From the NCBI GenBank assembly GCA_950295325.1, contig OX485805.1, positions 33,651,501 through 33,715,500 on the forward strand: a stretch of DNA of 64,000 nucleotides, written 5' to 3'. Position numbers and translations under genes: made by a program. The notes beneath the pieces are model-generated. The model did not search any database. It saw nothing but the letters and a program-made list of their open reading frames with translations, and was not told where the DNA came from. This document shows, piece after piece, positions 48,550 to 60,035 of the stretch. Position 1 is the first letter of the stretch, and each line of letters begins with the position of its first letter. This DNA is from Polytrichum commune. Lineage: Eukaryota > Streptophyta > Polytrichopsida > Polytrichales > Polytrichaceae.

Positions 48550-51084
48550 AATATTGAAATAAAATAAGATCAAAGACGAAAACCCCTATGTAAACTAGAA
48601 TACCATATGAGGTTATTTGGTGCACATTGATTGCGAGGATGGCCCTTTGAATGACTTGCCCTCCCATTTCAGTTGTAGGGTGAGGTCTCTAACTGGTGGC
48701 CGCACTTGAGTTGTTGGGTGGGGACCTTGCTCTCCAATGTTCGTGGTTGGTGTTGGGTTGTTTGTAGTTGATATTGTGTGACTTTTTTTTTCTTACACAA
48801 AAACCAACCAATTTGCAAAAAAAATCTTAGTTATATGATTGCGGTATTTTTGCGTGTGGTATTTTGAGATTCTTACTATGTCACTCCTTTTTTGAAAATA
48901 AATATAAGTATATAAGTATATGTATGTGTGTGTGTGGGGGGGTCATTGCAATAAAATTTATGAACTATTTTGAATATTATGCCATGGCTTTTCAACTATG
49001 AATGTTATTTGATTCTTGAAATCTTACATCTATAGAAGAGATTGGACTACATGCTCAAAATATGATAAACCATTGCTAATCTCGCCCTTATTCACCTGCT
49101 ATTTGCTTAGCCTCCAACTCAACAATTAGATATCAACCATGTGGGCAATGTGTGTGAGTGAGAGAGATCAATAAAGGTCAAATGGGTTGTTTGAACATTA
49201 TAAAACATAAAAGGTTCTATTTGGAAGAGACTTGTATTTTAACTACTAAATAAAAAGTTTTAACATTATATAAACTCAAACGGTAAATGATACTATGTAC
49301 CATAAACGATATATCTAGATATCATGCTCAATGAACTAGACCCCATTACATTTACGTTGGGTGAAAATTCACCCAATCATTATATAACACATACATGGTT
49401 TCCTTTAATTTTTAATTGGACACCCAAATAGACCATTAGTTCATTAAGTCCTACAAAGTCTTTAAAGAGACTAATACGGTATTCTCGATTAATCTACTAA
49501 GACCTACTTGGGATGAATTAATCATACGTAAGAGGAATTAATTGTACTAGGTCACATTTATCCGAGAGAGCAAAAAATTTAAGTTTGACCAAACCCTATG
49601 TGAAAATTCTCACTGCAATGAAATGTGTAAACAGTGGACAACTTTCAGATTAGCTTAAAGGATTGCTTTCATGTAATGGAGAAGCCTACTCATACATGAG
49701 CCGTGTGTTCAGTCGTGAATAAGTTATGATCATTTACACTCATTGCATTTTATTATTTCACTTATTCAAGTAATTATCTCAATTTATACAGTAATTACCA
49801 AGATTATAGGTATATATATATATTTTGAGTATCAGTCATGATAAGAATGAGTCACTTAATCAAGCAGTACTCACTATAGATAGGTTTTTAGATTGGGTTT
49901 CACTCAACAAAACCACACAAGGATGACAAAATAAATGTTAGATTGAACCCTAAGTGTCACTATTAAGTTACTTGATAGGTCACATTGACTTCAGAATGGA
50001 ATTAGAACGTCAACTTTGGGTGAAACGCTCTTTCATGTGAATATTAAATATTTGAAAAATTAAGGAGTAGATTATTAGAGTCACTCAATGCAGTATATGC
50101 AATTGTGCAATCTTTCCCTTGCAACCAACCATAGTCTAGTAGTCACGACTCGCTATATTATGGTTTTCCAATGCAGGGAGTCACGGCTCATCAATAGTCT
50201 TTTGAAAAACTAGTAACCACATATAATTAGGCCCAAGGATGTCTTGACTTTAACAATGATCTTGTATTGATTATTTGATAATTTAGTGGATCCAAAAATT
50301 ATGGTAGAACAACCCCTATGGGTTGTGGCGTTCATTAACATATTTAAAATTTAAAACTTGAAACCAACGTCTTGGTGTCCAAAATGTTGATATTAGTAGT
50401 TTGGGATCAAAGCAACAAAATTGTAAAGTGCTACTCATCAACTAGGGTGATCTTCAATACCATGGATATGGCAACAAGGGTCATTTGAAAAAATAAAAAA
50501 TAAAAAATGCTAGAATTTGGAATCAAGATTTTGGTGCACATAGTGAAGGTGTTTATTTTTAAAAAAATCAACCTACACAAGACCTCCAATTATGAGGACA
50601 TCATTCACGTGAACTAATATTTAAGTGAAACTGGGCTAAGTCCAAGTCCTTCATCATATTTGAATAACATAACACTCATGTAATCACTAAATATATCCTA
50701 TAAAATTTAAGAGTATCATCAGTGTATCAATGAATCTACATATAGAATCAAAACAACAAAGAAGTGCAGATTTTGAAAATATGTCTACCATTACTTAAAT
50801 AGGAGTTGGTGGGTGTCCCAAACCCTAGAAAGGCCTCCCTAGGAAACACTTGAAACAGAATGCTATAAGAAAAGAAAGAAAAAATTGGTGTACAATATGG
50901 TCAAATTCGTTGTCTCAAAACCAACGCAACAAATTTCCAAATTTTTGGGCATCATCCATGTTGATTTTTCAAAACCCTCAAAAGCGCTCAACTTGCCAAG
51001 TTTATTTGGAAAGTGCTTGAGATAAATGTTAAAATTGAAAACCAACTTCAAGGTGCCCAATAAAAAATAAAACAAAAGAAAAAA

Positions 51085-51085
<1 letters not shown>

Positions 51086-51158
<73 letters not shown>
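51086..51158 (+). repeat. compound microsatellite (TATACA)n(CA)n(TA)n
   Basis: Three adjoining simple repeats, all alternating purine-pyrimidine over most of the length, which is Z-DNA-prone in principle. Confidence 0.92.
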
Positions 51159-52593
51159 TTCAAGATGACTTTCAAAAATTGAAAATCACTATGTAAGAGT
51201 TATGTGATAAACATAGCCATCTTCCTTCCTCAGTTGATTGCATTCCTTGCATCTTCCCTTGTGAGCATATACATTGTGTTTATGATGTAGGCTAGGCATG
51301 AGAGAAACAATGAAATAATTCCCCCCCTCCAAAAAAAAAAGGGGAAGGAGAAGAAGAAGTTGATATTTTACATTTTTTCCACCATAATATTACTGAGCTG
51401 ATGAGCTATGTTCATAGGCCAAGTAGTAGATTTGAGAATAAAGACTCCAGGCGCCGGAATCTCATTGCTTCAAATTGAATGTGAAGTTAGGATAGTTGAA
51501 CACAACTTATCCACTGAGTAATGTTATGACATTATGGTGGACAAAAACATTGTAAAAAATAGTTTTGTTTCAAAACATTTAAATTGTACGAAGACATGTG
51601 CCTTAATTTCCAAGCTGATCTTGCATATTCGATGTAATGTTGGGACTTATGACTCTAGGTTCAATTGCCATGAAAAGAAGTGATCACGGAATTCATCTGC
51701 TAGACTTACACAAGAGTACCTTTTTTGAAGTCTTAACATTGTCACAAGCTTTGAAATCTTGATAGTATGCCTCTCTATAGGTATGATCTATATAGACCTC
51801 CTCATACTTGTAAGCTTTTACATATCAATGATATAGCCTCTTCGATTCACAACAAATTCGGGTGTTGGAAGCATTTTTCCTAGGAGCCCACCTGCAATAC
51901 AATTGTCTACATTGAATATTATCAAAATGGTTTAATTGGTTCATAGACCAATATCGAGTGTTAAAATATGTCATTATTCATGTAGGCCACATTTTAAAAT
52001 TGATCTCCTTTTTTAATATTAAATTCCTTATAAAATAAAATTTATGGGTTCCATTGGTATTGAGAACCCTTTGTTAATTAGTATTTGAAATGCCATCCAT
52101 GTTTTGCCCAATTTGATTCTCCCCATAGTCCAAGATCGCCCTCGACAAGTACATTGATGACCTCGATTGTACAATGCATCCTTTAATTCAATGGTGAGAA
52201 TTGTCCACGAATTGTGTTGCTTGTGACCTAAATTAAAATATCTATGGGATTCCCCACCGTAATGACCCCAAATAGAACAAGTCCCCCAAAAATAGCCTAC
52301 CTATTCATGATGGATCCGAAGCCCAGACGTCATCTTACTTTCATGGAATGCGGGAGGAGGTCAAATAGAGGTGAGAGGACTATGCGATTGTGGGAGAATA
52401 ATCAAGTCACCATTGGCGGGATGGCCTCGATTGACATTCGTGGAATGTACGATGCATCCGTGAATACAATGGTCACGATTGTCCAAGGAATGTGCACATG
52501 ACCTCATAAGTTCCGGCCCCAGTTCCCCTGGCATCATCCCTACTAGCTTCCATTCCTCTCACTGCTCCCTGCTCACATTGATTGCTACAATGA

Positions 52594-52613
52594 GGGGGGG
52601 GGGGGGGGGGGGG
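52594..52613 (+). repeat. homopolymer G tract (20 G)
   Basis: An uninterrupted run of G. Its exact length is likely to be error-prone in any assembly. Confidence 0.9.
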
Positions 52614-53025
52614 AGGCTCTCCGCACTAATGACCCGAAGTGGAACAAGGCCCGCACAATGAACGGGGAGAATGGGTTGCTAGTTACAGATGAACCGATTG
52701 AGTTTGAGGAATAACTAGTTCAGATCCAAGACTTTAGAAAAATTACTAATTGTTTCAGAGGAATCTATAAAATAACGCCCCGATCTAATGAAGGAAAACC
52801 AAAAGATGTCAAAATGTAACGGGTCGGACTTGGAAACACTAAGATTTTGACCAATTATGTCCAAAAATCACCTTGGACAATGGGTCCACATGTAATTGAA
52901 CACAATGGGTTAGCATTTCCAACTTCGGTTTACATTTCAGTAGAATGTGGAAGAGGGGTAAAATGTAGATGAGAGGAGCATGAGAGGGTGGAAGGAAGCA
53001 TAACTTAGCAATGAGGTCCGTACAA

Positions 53026-53203
53026 CACGTTTTTGTTTTTGTTTTTGTTTTTGTTTTTGGAATAGAGTAGACGATTTTGACCACCTTGCTAGTTCTTCTA
53101 TCAAGTATAGAGATGATTTCACGGCCAGGAATCGAACCACCAACCACTCTATTCAGTTTGGGTACCTGTCCACTATCATCTGCTAGTTTAGGGTCATCTC
53201 GGA
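53026..53203 (-). mobile_element. tRNA-derived SINE candidate with (AAAAAC)n tail
   Basis: On the minus strand: an A-box-like TAGCAGATGATAGTGGAC (53185-53168), a B box GGTTCGATTCC (53138-53128), a body of about 70 bases, then a tail of five AAAAAC-like units (53060-53028). Head plus A-rich tail is the plant SINE layout. Target duplication not confirmed. Confidence 0.6.
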
Positions 53204-54576
53204 CCGAATAGCACATGGCCTTTGAAGAGCTCCATGCCCCAATTTCTCCCCTATGTTTGTCATTAGTCTCCATACCCCCTTGACATTATGCTAACTTGCA
53301 TTGGTTGTGAAGTTTTGATTCCTATAACATTTACGGGGCTCCCCAACCCTATGACCGTCCCCAAATGGAACAAAGCCCCCTTATCAAAAATAGGTGGGCC
53401 TAGGATAAACATTTACTATTTTAATCCCTCTTTTAAAGATATTAATCACACAATTAATATTAAAAAAAACTCTATTTTGAAATTTTGAATCTGGCATTCT
53501 ACTACATAAAACCTTTATGGCTTTTCTTTTCCCCATCCAACTTGTTTTTGTTGTGCAGTGGAATTGCGTTGTGGGATGGACCAATGCATTCCACACAATG
53601 ACATTACACCGGCATTCTCGAGAAGTAAATATTTGTGGCCCATTTGAAACATGATATCAACATGGGGGGGGAGATCCAACAATGTTTTATGTAAGTGAGT
53701 GGACTGAGGGAACTTTTGAACATGATAGGACCAATCCCAGGTACTTCACTATCTCATAGTTTATGTATATGTATGTCGAAGTTTTATTTTGGGGGTATTA
53801 ATATAATTTATTTTTCTAATATAACAAACTTTTCTACTTTGATTTTGCCCCATTATCTTGCAACATTTGGTAGTTTGAACTTAAATTTTTTCCATCTAAA
53901 TTTTAAAACCCTATGTTAAGTTAGAAAATGCCTCTTTTATGTTGTTCAAAATCACCATATGCATGGTGCATTAAGGCACCGTTTATGATTAGGCTTAGTA
54001 ACATAAGGAAACCCATTAACATAAGACTTGGGGTTGCCTTATGTTACTATGTTTGTCAATAAAGGGTGGATCACATTAATAACAAGGGATTGAGACACCA
54101 AACAATGACAAGGATAGAACATGATGAAACAGACCACGAGTACAATAAACACGATATTAAACACTATGGGACTTTAGGGTAATTTTGGGACTTTTGTGAT
54201 GTAAGTCGGGAACTCATTGAGAACCCATTGGGAGCTTATTGGGAACTCACAGGGAACATGCTGGGCAGAACACATGCGACACAAATACTGTTTGATTCCA
54301 ATGGTTGTTTGCATTAGCCATTTGGGTATCCAATGACATGCAGCCACTGGGGACCTTAGTGATGGGTCCCCACTAAGTGCCATAATGGTGAGACTCATAA
54401 TCATAAATAAATTGTCATACAATATGGGAATTGCACCCACAAATGTCCTTCAATGAAACACTGGATCTATGCTGGGAGATATGTAAATTTTTCATGTTGT
54501 GCTAAGTATAAAATCTTGCAAATTGGCTGATCTGGAAGTACTCTACATTTGTACATTGGCATTCGTAAACTATGGA
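53204..54576. other. intergenic, no supported gene
   Basis: A third diverged copy of the 52.2/52.6-kb motif lies near 53340-53385 (CCCCAAATGGAACAAAGCCC). It forms the 3' flank of the minus-strand gene; no gene is seen. Confidence 0.45.
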
Positions 54577-55439
54577 TTACTGATTGGCCAAGGACTCAAA
54601 GATGTTCTCCAAATGAGGCTTGATTTCTAAAGATTGTTCCCACGTAACTTTCTCCATGAACACCAAGTCTGGGATCCTGCTCTCGATATATGCCAATTGT
54701 TGAGAGTCAAACCCAATATTTTGTGCCGCAAGCACCACCATCTCAAGGTTGTATATGCGATCGTTGAGCAACAGACACTCCGTATATCTCTCTAGAGCAG
54801 TGGTCATGGTCGTTTGTAGTCTCATAAACTTACCCGTAACTTCATCAATCTCCGCAGCTAAGTAGTTAAACTCCTCATGAATTGTACGCTCTCCCATTGG
54901 GGGCTCCATCAGGCCTCTTTCCTCATCATGACGTTGTGCCAAATGACATGATTCCAACATCGCTGTGATTGGGAGGTTCTCCTCCCTATTGTCATAGACA
55001 TGGTTCACCATTGCTTCTGAATGAGGATGGAGTAGGTCATCTAAATGAGGTAGGATTTCTTGAGTGGCTTCCCACATAGTGTTCTCTATCAAGTACAATC
55101 TGGTACACGTTGTTGGAGGAACTCCACTTGTGGGATGGTGAGCCCTATATCAATAGTTGCATGCACCAATCTCCCAAGCATGTGTGCATCCATTCCAACC
55201 AAGCGGCATCCTTGATATCTATCTAGCGCAGTGGTCATATTCGTTTGCAGTTGCATGAACCGTTCCGTGTAGACATCAATTTAATTGGCTAAGTTGATAA
55301 ACTCGTCGTCCATACTTCTCATTTCCATTGTAGGGTCTAACGGGCGATCCGGATCAACTGTTTGCAATCTCCGGATCCACTCCCCAAATCCAGTTGGCCG
55401 GGGAGCTGGGGAGGGGGCGGGACGCCCATCCACGACTTC
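54577..55439 (-). pseudogene. C-terminal duplicated helical repeat of the minus-strand gene
   Basis: An exon starting at 55439 after an AG acceptor (CAAATCAG) encodes a Pro-rich linker and then two tandem copies of a domain of about 95 residues. Copy 1 contains DEFINLAN, FMQLQTNMTTALDRYQGC and MWEATQEILPHLDDLL. Copy 2 contains EEFNYLAAEID, FMRLQTTMTTALERYTEC and TWEQSLEIKPHLENIF and ends at TAA 54577-54579. Copy 1 is broken by an in-frame TAA after DEFINLAN and by a one-base deletion near RVPD; copy 2 is intact. Both look all-helical. I do not recognise the family. If the gene is alive, only copy 2 could be used from an alternative exon. Confidence 0.55.
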
Positions 55440-55517
55440 CTGATTTGTACGAACACATGTGATTAATGCAGCAACATATAAGGGCAGATTAACAGGGTCC
55501 ACACATCTGTAGCTACC

Positions 55518-55763
55518 GTGGACGTGTTTAGGCAAGACATACATGCTTTATACATTGCGACCAGTCATGCCAGTGTTTGGGCAAGACACGTAGGTTCCAT
55601 ACATTGGGAGCTTCCGTGTGAAGTATTGTTGCAAGACAAACAAGAACCATACATTGCGACCGGTCATCGAAGTGGTTGGGCAAGACAAATAGGTTCCATA
55701 CATTGGGAGTTTCCGTGTGAAGTATTGTTGCAAGACAAACAGGAACCATACATTGGGAGCATG
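55518..55763. repeat. tandem repeat, ~99-bp unit, 2+ copies
   Basis: CCATACATTGGGAG occurs at 55597 and 55696, and TACATTGCGACCRGTCAT about 99 bases apart, with a partial third unit near 55746. It lies between two inferred exons of the minus-strand gene. Confidence 0.8.
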
Positions 55764-55929
55764 GTTGACATCTGTACCGACTTGGCGGAAAACAATGCAT
55801 TGGGTAGTGGAAGTGTTTGGCCACCTTGTATATATCAAGTATTCCATTAACAACTGGGTACAATATGTATTCCCGCACACATTTGACACATGATGGTTCA
55901 ACTTCTAGCATATTTAGGGTACAAACGGA

Positions 55930-56382
55930 AGATTTGTCCATCACAGGGAAGGCTCCCCTTTAGGGCATCTAAGGTGAGGCTAACCATTGGCGGACCGGGT
56001 TGAGGGGGTGTGATGTTGGCAAGGTCAGCCAATCCAGCCTGCAATAGATGGACACCTCTTGAATTAGGGCCTCGTGACTCGATAAGAGCAATTTGATGCT
56101 CGCGGGTAGCAAGGGGTCGCGGGGGGGGGGGGTCATATTGACGTCAGCAACCTGCGCGTTCAAAACAATCGTTGGTACTGTGGTAGTGACGGGTTGTGGG
56201 TCATATGTTTTGCCAATGCTCGCCAATCCAGCATGCAACATTTGAACACCCCTTGAATTAGGGCCCCTTGATTCAATAAGAGAAATTTGGTACTCGCGTG
56301 TAGAGGTGGAGCGTACGATGGGCAACGTATCAGTAGGGGGTGCAGACTCTTCCACTGCGGGTTCCATGTTGAGATCAACACC
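55930..56382 (-). pseudogene. minus-strand gene exon J: ~50-residue repeat pair, C12 frameshift
   Basis: The exon follows the acceptor CACCGTGCAG and begins GVDLNMEPAVEE in phase 0. It holds two copies of a peptide: STREYQISLIESRGPNSRGV and, further on, TREHQIALIESRGPNSRGV. The second copy is in another frame, because the C12 tract (G12 on the + strand, 56121-56132) shifts the reading. Whether this is a real mutation or a homopolymer-length error is undecided. The shifted frame ends at a TGA near 55903; alternatively a donor lies near 55990. No known domain. Confidence 0.5.
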
Positions 56383-56628
56383 CTGCACGGTGACAAAGGG
56401 ACAAGCAGGCTCTGATTTACTAATTTACATTTTTGTCGCCATACATACATATGATTTGCAACTGAGCCTGATTTTATGCCCCACACACTGGTGCAGCTGA
56501 AGCACAATTCCATACACATTCACGAAAATTTATACAAATGAGCCTCAATTGGAAATGAAATGTGTGTTTGATATTACAATAACATGTACACAATAACATT
56601 GTCAAAGTGTGAAATAACTTAAAATTAC

Positions 56629-56823
56629 CATAGGGGATCCATGAGTCCATTGCGAGTGGTGCAAGTGGTCTTCAGAGTGACAGGTCTTCACTGGTGGCAT
56701 CTCCAATGTCTTGCTCGATTGTGAAATGTGTTTCGCCGCGATTAGACTACGTGAATGCCCCGATGTCGGGCAGACAAAAGCAGAGGGCGTGGAACTGGAA
56801 GGTGTGTACCCAGCAGGAGGAAA
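56629..56823 (-). CDS. minus-strand gene exon I (putative)
   Basis: A 195-bp open segment without its own ATG, bounded by acceptor TATCTCCAG and donor ATG|GTAATT, both in phase 0. It encodes a Ser/Pro/His-rich peptide (TPSSTPSAFVCPTSGHSRSL). No domain. It is supported only by splice-site quality and by sharing phase with the neighbouring exons. If the stop at 56935 is the true end of the phosphatase exon, this segment belongs to a second transcript or is not coding. Confidence 0.4.
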
Positions 56824-56934
56824 CTGGAGATACCATAAAATACAATGTTACATGCCATACAATACTACTTATTTATTTCCTACTTCTAGTGGAGCGAGTT
56901 CTAGAGGTTGCAACTCAAGGTCCATTGAACCTAC

Positions 56935-57738
56935 TTATTTAGGTACTATTTCCATTGGCTTGAGTTCTACGGGTTGCAACTCGGGTCCATTGAACTTGTT
57001 GGATTGCATAACTGCCATCTTGACTGCATCGTTATGCGGTATAGGTTGTTGCCCAAATCTATGTCTGACCACAAAATCGCGTGTGTCAGACATTGGTGAG
57101 TAGTACAATGATTCAAAGAAAGGGAGGAGAACCTTCATCATGTCTGCGTCATGGACCCGATTATTTGTGAACGAATTCGGAAATATACCACACTCGTCCG
57201 GATTGCAAACAGATTTGTAAGGGCAATCATCTACTAGAATGGTGTTTGACTCTGCAGCTGTAATCCTCCCAGAATCGAAAGATATAGGTGGCCACCAAAA
57301 CTTCCTGACCAAACTCTTCAAAAACAATGGAGCTGTTGGCTTCAAAGGGTTCGTCACGACATTGCCCCACATGTCCTTGAATGTGGTGCAATCCTCTTGG
57401 CCAAGTACTAAAGCTGGTTTTGGCAGCCCAGCAAATAGATACTCCACCACAAGGTCGACAGTTGATTTTTTCATGGATGACCATATGCAAAGATGAAACA
57501 TTGTGGACATCCGGTACCAAAACACCTTGTATCCCAGTCTAGGGAGGACAACCTTGGGCCCTACCAAGGCAGGAAGTTTGTCCGCCGCACGATCGTGCAT
57601 TACCCAAGTGGGGACAGTCCCCATATTGCTGTGACGGGGGGTACAGTGGCAAAATATGCCGTTTAAATCGAACACCACAATGAACCTCTTGGCGGGCAAT
57701 GCAGCAGGCGCCTGCCGACAAGAATCCAATGTGAGCTT
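56935..57738 (-). CDS. minus-strand gene exon H: FCP1/NIF-type HAD phosphatase-like domain
   Basis: After an acceptor at 57739-57741 (AAATTTCAG) the exon encodes a HAD-superfamily domain of the FCP1/SCP (NLI-interacting factor) type, which dephosphorylates Ser/Thr, notably in the RNA polymerase II tail. Motif I is FIVVFDLNGIFC: the nucleophile Asp is present but the second Asp of DxDx(T/V) is Asn. Motif II is LCIWSSMKKST. The C-terminal motif is TILVDDCPYKSVCNPD with both Asp. The Asn change suggests reduced or no activity, but similar DLNG variants may be normal in plant relatives. The exon ends MEIVPK-TAA. The last 20 codons and the stop are duplicated just downstream (LELQPLELAPLEV...TAA). 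Domain call confident, gene borders not. Confidence 0.75.
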   Translation of the reverse strand, partial: KLTLDSCRQAPAALPAKRFIVVFDLNGIFCHCTPRHSNMGTVPTWVMHDRAADKLPALVGPKVVLPRLGYKVFWYRMSTMFHLCIWSSMKKSTVDLVVEYLFAGLPKPALVLGQEDCTTFKDMWGNVVTNPLKPTAPLFLKSLVRKFWWPPISFDSGRITAAESNTILVDDCPYKSVCNPDECGIFPNSFTNNRVHDADMMKVLLPFFESLYYSPMSDTRDFVVRHRFGQQPIPHNDAVKMAVMQSNKFNGPELQPVELKPMEIVPK

Positions 57739-57803
57739 CTGAAATTTGCTAAAATGAACTAAACAAAGAATGACCTTGCAAATCTAGGCATGATAGAACA
57801 GAC

Positions 57804-58127
57804 CATTAATGACTTGATTGTGCTGATTTGTAATCCACGTGTGGTATGCGAGACGTATGGGCGAACTCGAACGTGCATGGATTTATGGGCCCGGACCAAT
57901 ACCTCGTAGTGTATCGGATTGAATTCCCATCGAGCAGAGTACCCTAAGGAAGGATCTTCAGGATACTTAGACATTAGTCTTTTAGCACACGCAATTCCCA
58001 TCTCCCTTGTGAATACGCGGATAGGCCTATTGACCTTTGGGTAGGTGTCATCGTAAACAAAGAGCTTATCATAGACAATGTGTTTTGGTATAGGCGCATC
58101 CACAGGCGTTATCGAGTGTTGTGGACC
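57804..58127 (-). CDS. minus-strand gene exon G
   Basis: Starts in phase 0 at acceptor GGGTTCAG and encodes HIVYDKLFVYDDTYPKVNRP, REMGIACAKRLMSKYPEDPS and RWEFNPIHYEVLVRAHKSMH, a globular segment just before the phosphatase domain. It may be an N-terminal extension of that fold. The 3' border is uncertain: the donor ATG|GTCTGT at 57803 keeps phase 0 but leaves a 65-bp intron, short for a plant. Family not recognised. Confidence 0.6.
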
Positions 58128-58234
58128 CTGAACCCAAAACTACGCGACGATAAATTAAAGAGAAGTGAAAACGTTGAAATAGGAATATGTAAATCAAAAC
58201 TAATAACCTTGAGTCCGGGATGGAGGAAACTTAC

Positions 58235-58912
58235 ATTAACATGACTAGGCACCACTTTGGCAAGAGCGGCACGCCGTTTGTCCTCATCTTGATTGTTGTG
58301 CATCGTCCGGAAATCGTGGACATCGGTGTTGTCAAATACGGGGTGGGGAGCCTTGTCGCCGCGTGGCCAACGTGTCAAATACCTCTTCACTGCTTGTGGG
58401 GCATTTTTAGTGGCTTCTGGACTGTGGCAGTCCAACGGGATGATATTGACGGCACTCGACGATGCCTGCACCTTCGGAGGAATCTCTGTATTACCAACCA
58501 CTACGGCGAGATTTGATACGTTGTCGACGACAACTAGTGTTGGCTGGACAAACTCCAGCTCGGAGGGCCTAAGTGGAGGCTCAATACAATGTGCCACTGG
58601 GAGGACACAGTCCGTCCCACCAGTTGGTAAGATTTTCCTCCGCGGTGATCGTATTGGCGATAATGGACTATCACTCATAGTGATGATTGATGGCACATCT
58701 TGACTGGGAGAGGGGTCTAAGTCTGTAGGTGGAGCACGCTTCTGCACCGTTGCTGTCGTTGCGTTTAGGGGACCCATAACGGGCGAGAGTGGCATGAGAT
58801 CGTCGTTGATAGTAGGTGACGTTCGAGGAGACAATGTTGCAGAGTGTGGTGGATCCACTTGTTCTGGGTTCTGCAAGGAAGCCTGTGAATTGCAAGACAT
58901 CATTAAAGACAC
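58235..58912 (-). CDS. minus-strand gene exon F: Ser/Pro-rich linker
   Basis: Phase-0 exon between acceptor TTGCATTCAG and donor AAT|GTAAGT, 226 codons. It is rich in Ser, Pro and Thr (LSPRTSPTINDDLMPLSP, SPLSPIRSPRRKI), with many SP sites, and ends with a charged segment (NNQDEDKRRAALAKVV). It looks disordered, with possible proline-directed phosphorylation sites. No known domain. Confidence 0.65.
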
Positions 58913-59180
58913 CTGAATGCAAAATAGATACTACATGTCCAAGCCAAAAGATTATACTTTATTTATAATAAATTGTGGCACATATGGCCTCATCTTCCCA
59001 CAAGGGATGAATTCTACACTATCCTATCTAAATGTATTGAAGAAATAGGCGTCCTAGTCGACAAGAGGCTTCAAGATGCCGCGCCGTCTCCGACCTGGAT
59101 CAAACATCCAGGTGGAGATTCAGTCACTTGAACAGGGTCAAAAGAAAGTAATTAAAATGAGACGGGGTTTGAATACTTAC

Positions 59181-59912
59181 ATTGGCCTCTTCGTCGTCGG
59201 GGGTGTCCTCGGTTGCAAGTTCAGCTTCCATATGCGTGGCTCCATCCACGCGATCCACCTCCATTCCTTGGACGCCAACCTCCACTTGTGTGATATCCCT
59301 CTCGATCTCGGCAGCTCCGACGGCGACTTCCACTGTAGGGGCTGGTTGCGGCACCGGCTGAGGAGTCTGTTGCCGAGCAAAGCTCATTGCTTCTTGGAGC
59401 AAGCCCGATAGCATGGTGGGCAGTGTTCTGTTCATGATGCCCACGATTTTCTCCTCCACCCACATCTCTGTAATCGCGGGCTCTTGAGACCGTGTACTAT
59501 GTCTCTTCGACTGCCGGTCTTTGTGCTTCCCTCGCTTGGAAGCCTTGGGTTTCGGTGGACTAGGGGGTGGGATATCTTCACCGCTCTCATGGCGATGTGG
59601 TGGCGATGGTGGTCCTGAGGTGGTTGGAAGATCGGGTGCGGGTGTGCCCACAACGTATTCGGTTGTGTTTTCTTCGACAGGGGCCTCGCGGTCGGCCTCT
59701 TCCCCTTTAGTAGGGTCTTCTGCTACGGCCTCATCAGGGTCCTCCTCGTGGACCTCCTCAATTTCCTCCTCCACGCCCTCGTGTTCGTCCCCGCCATCAT
59801 CATCGTCATCGTGGGTGTCCGCCTGTTCAACCTCCTGATGTGGTTCCTCTAGCGGGTCATCTGCCAGCGAGGTGACATGATCAGGATCCTCAGCAAAGTC
59901 GAGCACCCTGGC
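59181..59912 (-). CDS. minus-strand gene exon E: acidic low-complexity region
   Basis: The exon begins after a strong pyrimidine-rich acceptor (CACCTTCCCCTTTGCAG) and ends at AAT|GTAAGT, phase 0 at both ends, 244 codons. The first half is Asp/Glu-rich (THDDDDDGGDEHEGVEEEIE), then comes a basic patch (PKASKRGKHKDRQSKRH) that could be a nuclear-localisation signal, then a possibly helical segment (EEKIVGIMNRTLPTMLSGLL). The same frame is open upstream to a TAG at 60033-60035. Acidic-plus-basic stretches suggest a nuclear, chromatin-associated protein; this is inference. Confidence 0.6.
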
Positions 59913-60035
59913 CTGCAAAGGGGAAGGTGAATGACGAAAATCGTGCGGTCGCCTTTGTGACTGAATGGAATCGCTATCCGATTGCGATTCCAACTGCTGC
60001 TCCTCCCCTCTGCTAGCAGCCTCGTCTGTATCCTA

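Larger units (their letters stand above)
48550..53027. other. intergenic, no supported gene
   Basis: AT-rich sequence with a (TATACA)n-(CA)n-(TA)n compound microsatellite at 51086-51158 and a 20-G run at 52594-52613. Diverged internal duplications lie in 52150-52640 (AATGACCCCAAATAGAACAAG near 52261 and AATGACCCGAAGTGGAACAA near 52628). No domain is seen in the short frames. Confidence 0.5.

Noticed and set aside
55518-55944. Several overlapping Cys/His-rich frames
   Set aside because: They arise from the 99-bp tandem repeat and contradict the inferred exon frame.
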